Below are positions 44,997 through 45,662 of a stretch of 45,662 nt of DNA, piece by piece. Numbering within the stretch: the stretch's first letter is position 1; the number at the start of each line of letters is the position of its first letter. The notes beneath the pieces are model-generated. The model was given only the letters and a program-made list of their open reading frames with translations, was not told where the DNA came from and made no database searches. Origin of the DNA: a virus; IMG/VR virus record IMGVR_UViG_3300048838_000929, positions 1 to 45,662 of that record; one strand, given 5' to 3'. Made by a program: the position numbers and the translations under genes.

Positions 44997-45206
44997 TTAA
45001 CCCGCGATCAACACGGCGTTCGCGCGGCGGGTTTCCCACGCTTTATAAGCCGCCTCGCTCGCTTTCGCCGCACGCTTATTTTCACGAATCGTTTCCCACG
45101 CTTTCAACGCCGCCGCGCGGGCTTTTTCACGGCGCTTATTTTCACGAATCGTAACCCAAGCTTTTTTCGCGGCCAAAACCATTTTTTCGTTTTTCATCGT
45201 TTCCAT
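44997..45206 (-). CDS. Three-copy KAWETRR repeat protein
   Basis: 69 aa; the ATG at 45206 follows CGGAG (a CGTTT microsatellite precedes it on the plus strand). After an 11-residue leader come three 20-residue units: AAKKAWVTIRENKRREKARA, AALKAWETIRENKRAAKASE and AAYKAWETRRANAVLIAG. The repeat is also visible in DNA: a 20-bp word recurs at 45073-45092 and 45133-45152, exactly 60 bp apart. Highly basic and helical. Together with the one-copy (441-890) and two-copy (44409-44543) proteins it forms a series. Function unknown. Confidence 0.7.
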   Translation of the reverse strand: METMKNEKMVLAAKKAWVTIRENKRREKARAAALKAWETIRENKRAAKASEAAYKAWETRRANAVLIAG

Positions 45207-45535
45207 TTTTTTTCTCCGTTTCGTTTCGTTTCGTTTCATCGTTTCACAAGATATATAATGCAGGCCGCGTGCCGCACGGGTTTCACGGAGTTATTAGGCG
45301 GTTAGGGAAAACGGTCGGTGCCTAAAGACTTGACGGCAAAAGGTAATGATATGGCGAAATGCGGTCGCAAACCCGCGCCGTGATTAGGGTGCCGGGATTT
45401 CGACAGCGACTAATCGTTAGGCGGTTCGCCGGGGTTCGTCGGCTTATATATTCGGCCGGGGTTCGATCGGTGCCGGTCGGCCGGTCGGTGCCCGGGGTTC
45501 GGGGTTCGGGGTTCGGGGTTCGATCGGTTCGGGCA
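45207..45535. other. Island sequence next to the array, no supported gene
   Basis: Contains (CGTTT) repeats (about 45215-45239), ATATATAATG near 45250, two TTAGGCGGTT words (about 45293 and 45416), and further on the G-quadruplex motif at 45494-45518. Several short open frames lack start signals. AT-rich spots and G-rich repeats next to the CGGT array would fit an origin, but nothing proves it. Confidence 0.5.
45494..45518 (+). other. Perfect G-quadruplex motif (GGGGTTC)n
   Basis: GGGG at 45494-45497, 45501-45504, 45508-45511 and 45515-45518, separated by TTC each time: four G4 tracts with uniform 3-nt loops, predicted to fold as a very stable intramolecular quadruplex. It lies 18 bp before the CGGT array on the G-rich strand. 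Confidence 0.85.
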
Positions 45536-45662
45536 CGGTCGGTCGGCGGTCGGTCGGTCGGTCGGTCGGCGGTCGGCGGTCGGTCGGTCGGTCGGTCGGT
45601 CGGTCGGTCGGTCGGTCGGTCGGTCGGTCGGTCGGTCGGTCGGCGGTCGGTCGGTCGGTCGG
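45536..45662. repeat. 127-bp terminal direct repeat (copy of 1-127)
   Basis: Parsing both ends into CGGT and CGG units gives the same series (2, 5, 1, 16, then four CGGT and a final CGG), so 45536-45662 is identical to 1-127. The copies are direct, not inverted. A length of exactly 127 equals a common maximum k-mer size of short-read assemblers, so this is best read as the overlap of a circular assembly path, giving a true length of 45,535 bp. A biological terminal redundancy of this size is the less likely alternative. Confidence 0.93.

Noticed and set aside
44054-45039. Long Arg/Pro-rich frames on both strands between 44054 and 45039
   Set aside because: They overlap each other in all frames and lack start signals; island words contain few stops.
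45073-45152. CRISPR-like repeat spacing (20-bp word repeated after 60 bp)
   Set aside because: Only two copies, inside a coding repeat that is visible at protein level.

Overview
This window is the complete genome of a tailed bacteriophage with a contractile tail (myovirus morphotype). It is a virus of a bacterium: nearly every gene has a Shine-Dalgarno (SD) sequence, operons end in rho-independent terminators, and genes overlap by ATGA. No integrase, excisionase or CI-type repressor was recognised, so a lytic or plasmid-like lifestyle is more likely than classic lysogeny. An LPS-type (GT9) glycosyltransferase hints at a Gram-negative host, but this is weak. The first 127 bases (1-127) and the last 127 (45536-45662) are identical. 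This is the usual mark of a closed circular assembly graph, so the real molecule is a circle, or a circularly permuted linear DNA, of 45,535 bp with the cut inside a CGGT repeat array.

Layout. (1) An origin-like 'island' spans the contig junction (about 43949-45662 joined to 1-1135). It has a very unusual vocabulary (CGGTCGG, TTCGG, CGATCG, GCACGG). It holds a 191-bp CGGT/CGG array, a perfect G-quadruplex motif, TATATA tracts at both edges, and three minus-strand genes for proteins with one, two or three copies of a KAWETRR motif. TGTC-N9-GAC(A/G) palindromes sit at both borders. (2) 1224-17014, plus strand: early and middle genes. They include a three-cysteine DUF5131 protein, many small proteins, a helix-turn-helix (HTH) replication protein, a staphylococcal-type nuclease, a probable Acb2/Tad1-type nucleotide sponge, a RecE-like exonuclease with a RecT annealase, a HicA-like protein, and many small membrane proteins, among which holins or spanins probably hide. 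Strong intrinsic terminators lie between many of these genes. One lone minus-strand gene (4686-4949) has its own promoter and terminator. (3) 17007-41924, minus strand: the late operon, read from terminase (right) to tail fibres (left). The order is small and large terminase, portal, minor head protein, DUF2213 protease with a nested scaffold start, cement, major capsid, connectors, sheath, tube, tail chaperone with a UUUUUUA minus-1 frameshift, tape measure, baseplate hub/spike/wedge, then fibres. The fibre cassette contains a seven-bladed RCC1 propeller protein, a GT9 glycosyltransferase, a second possible glycosyltransferase, a lytic transglycosylase and a collagen-like fibre. (4) 42039-43771, plus strand: a ribbon-helix-helix protein, a ParB-type protein and a Trm1/TcmP-like methyltransferase fold protein, reading towards the island.

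How it works together. Transcription diverges from the region containing the island and the terminase/RHH intergenic, and the two large operons converge at 17007-17014. Replication probably starts at an HTH-protein-controlled origin (the 4950-5438 intergenic or the island) and uses host polymerase, because no phage polymerase or helicase was found; RecE/RecT would supply recombination. Family names were assigned by eye from conserved motifs. No database search was possible.
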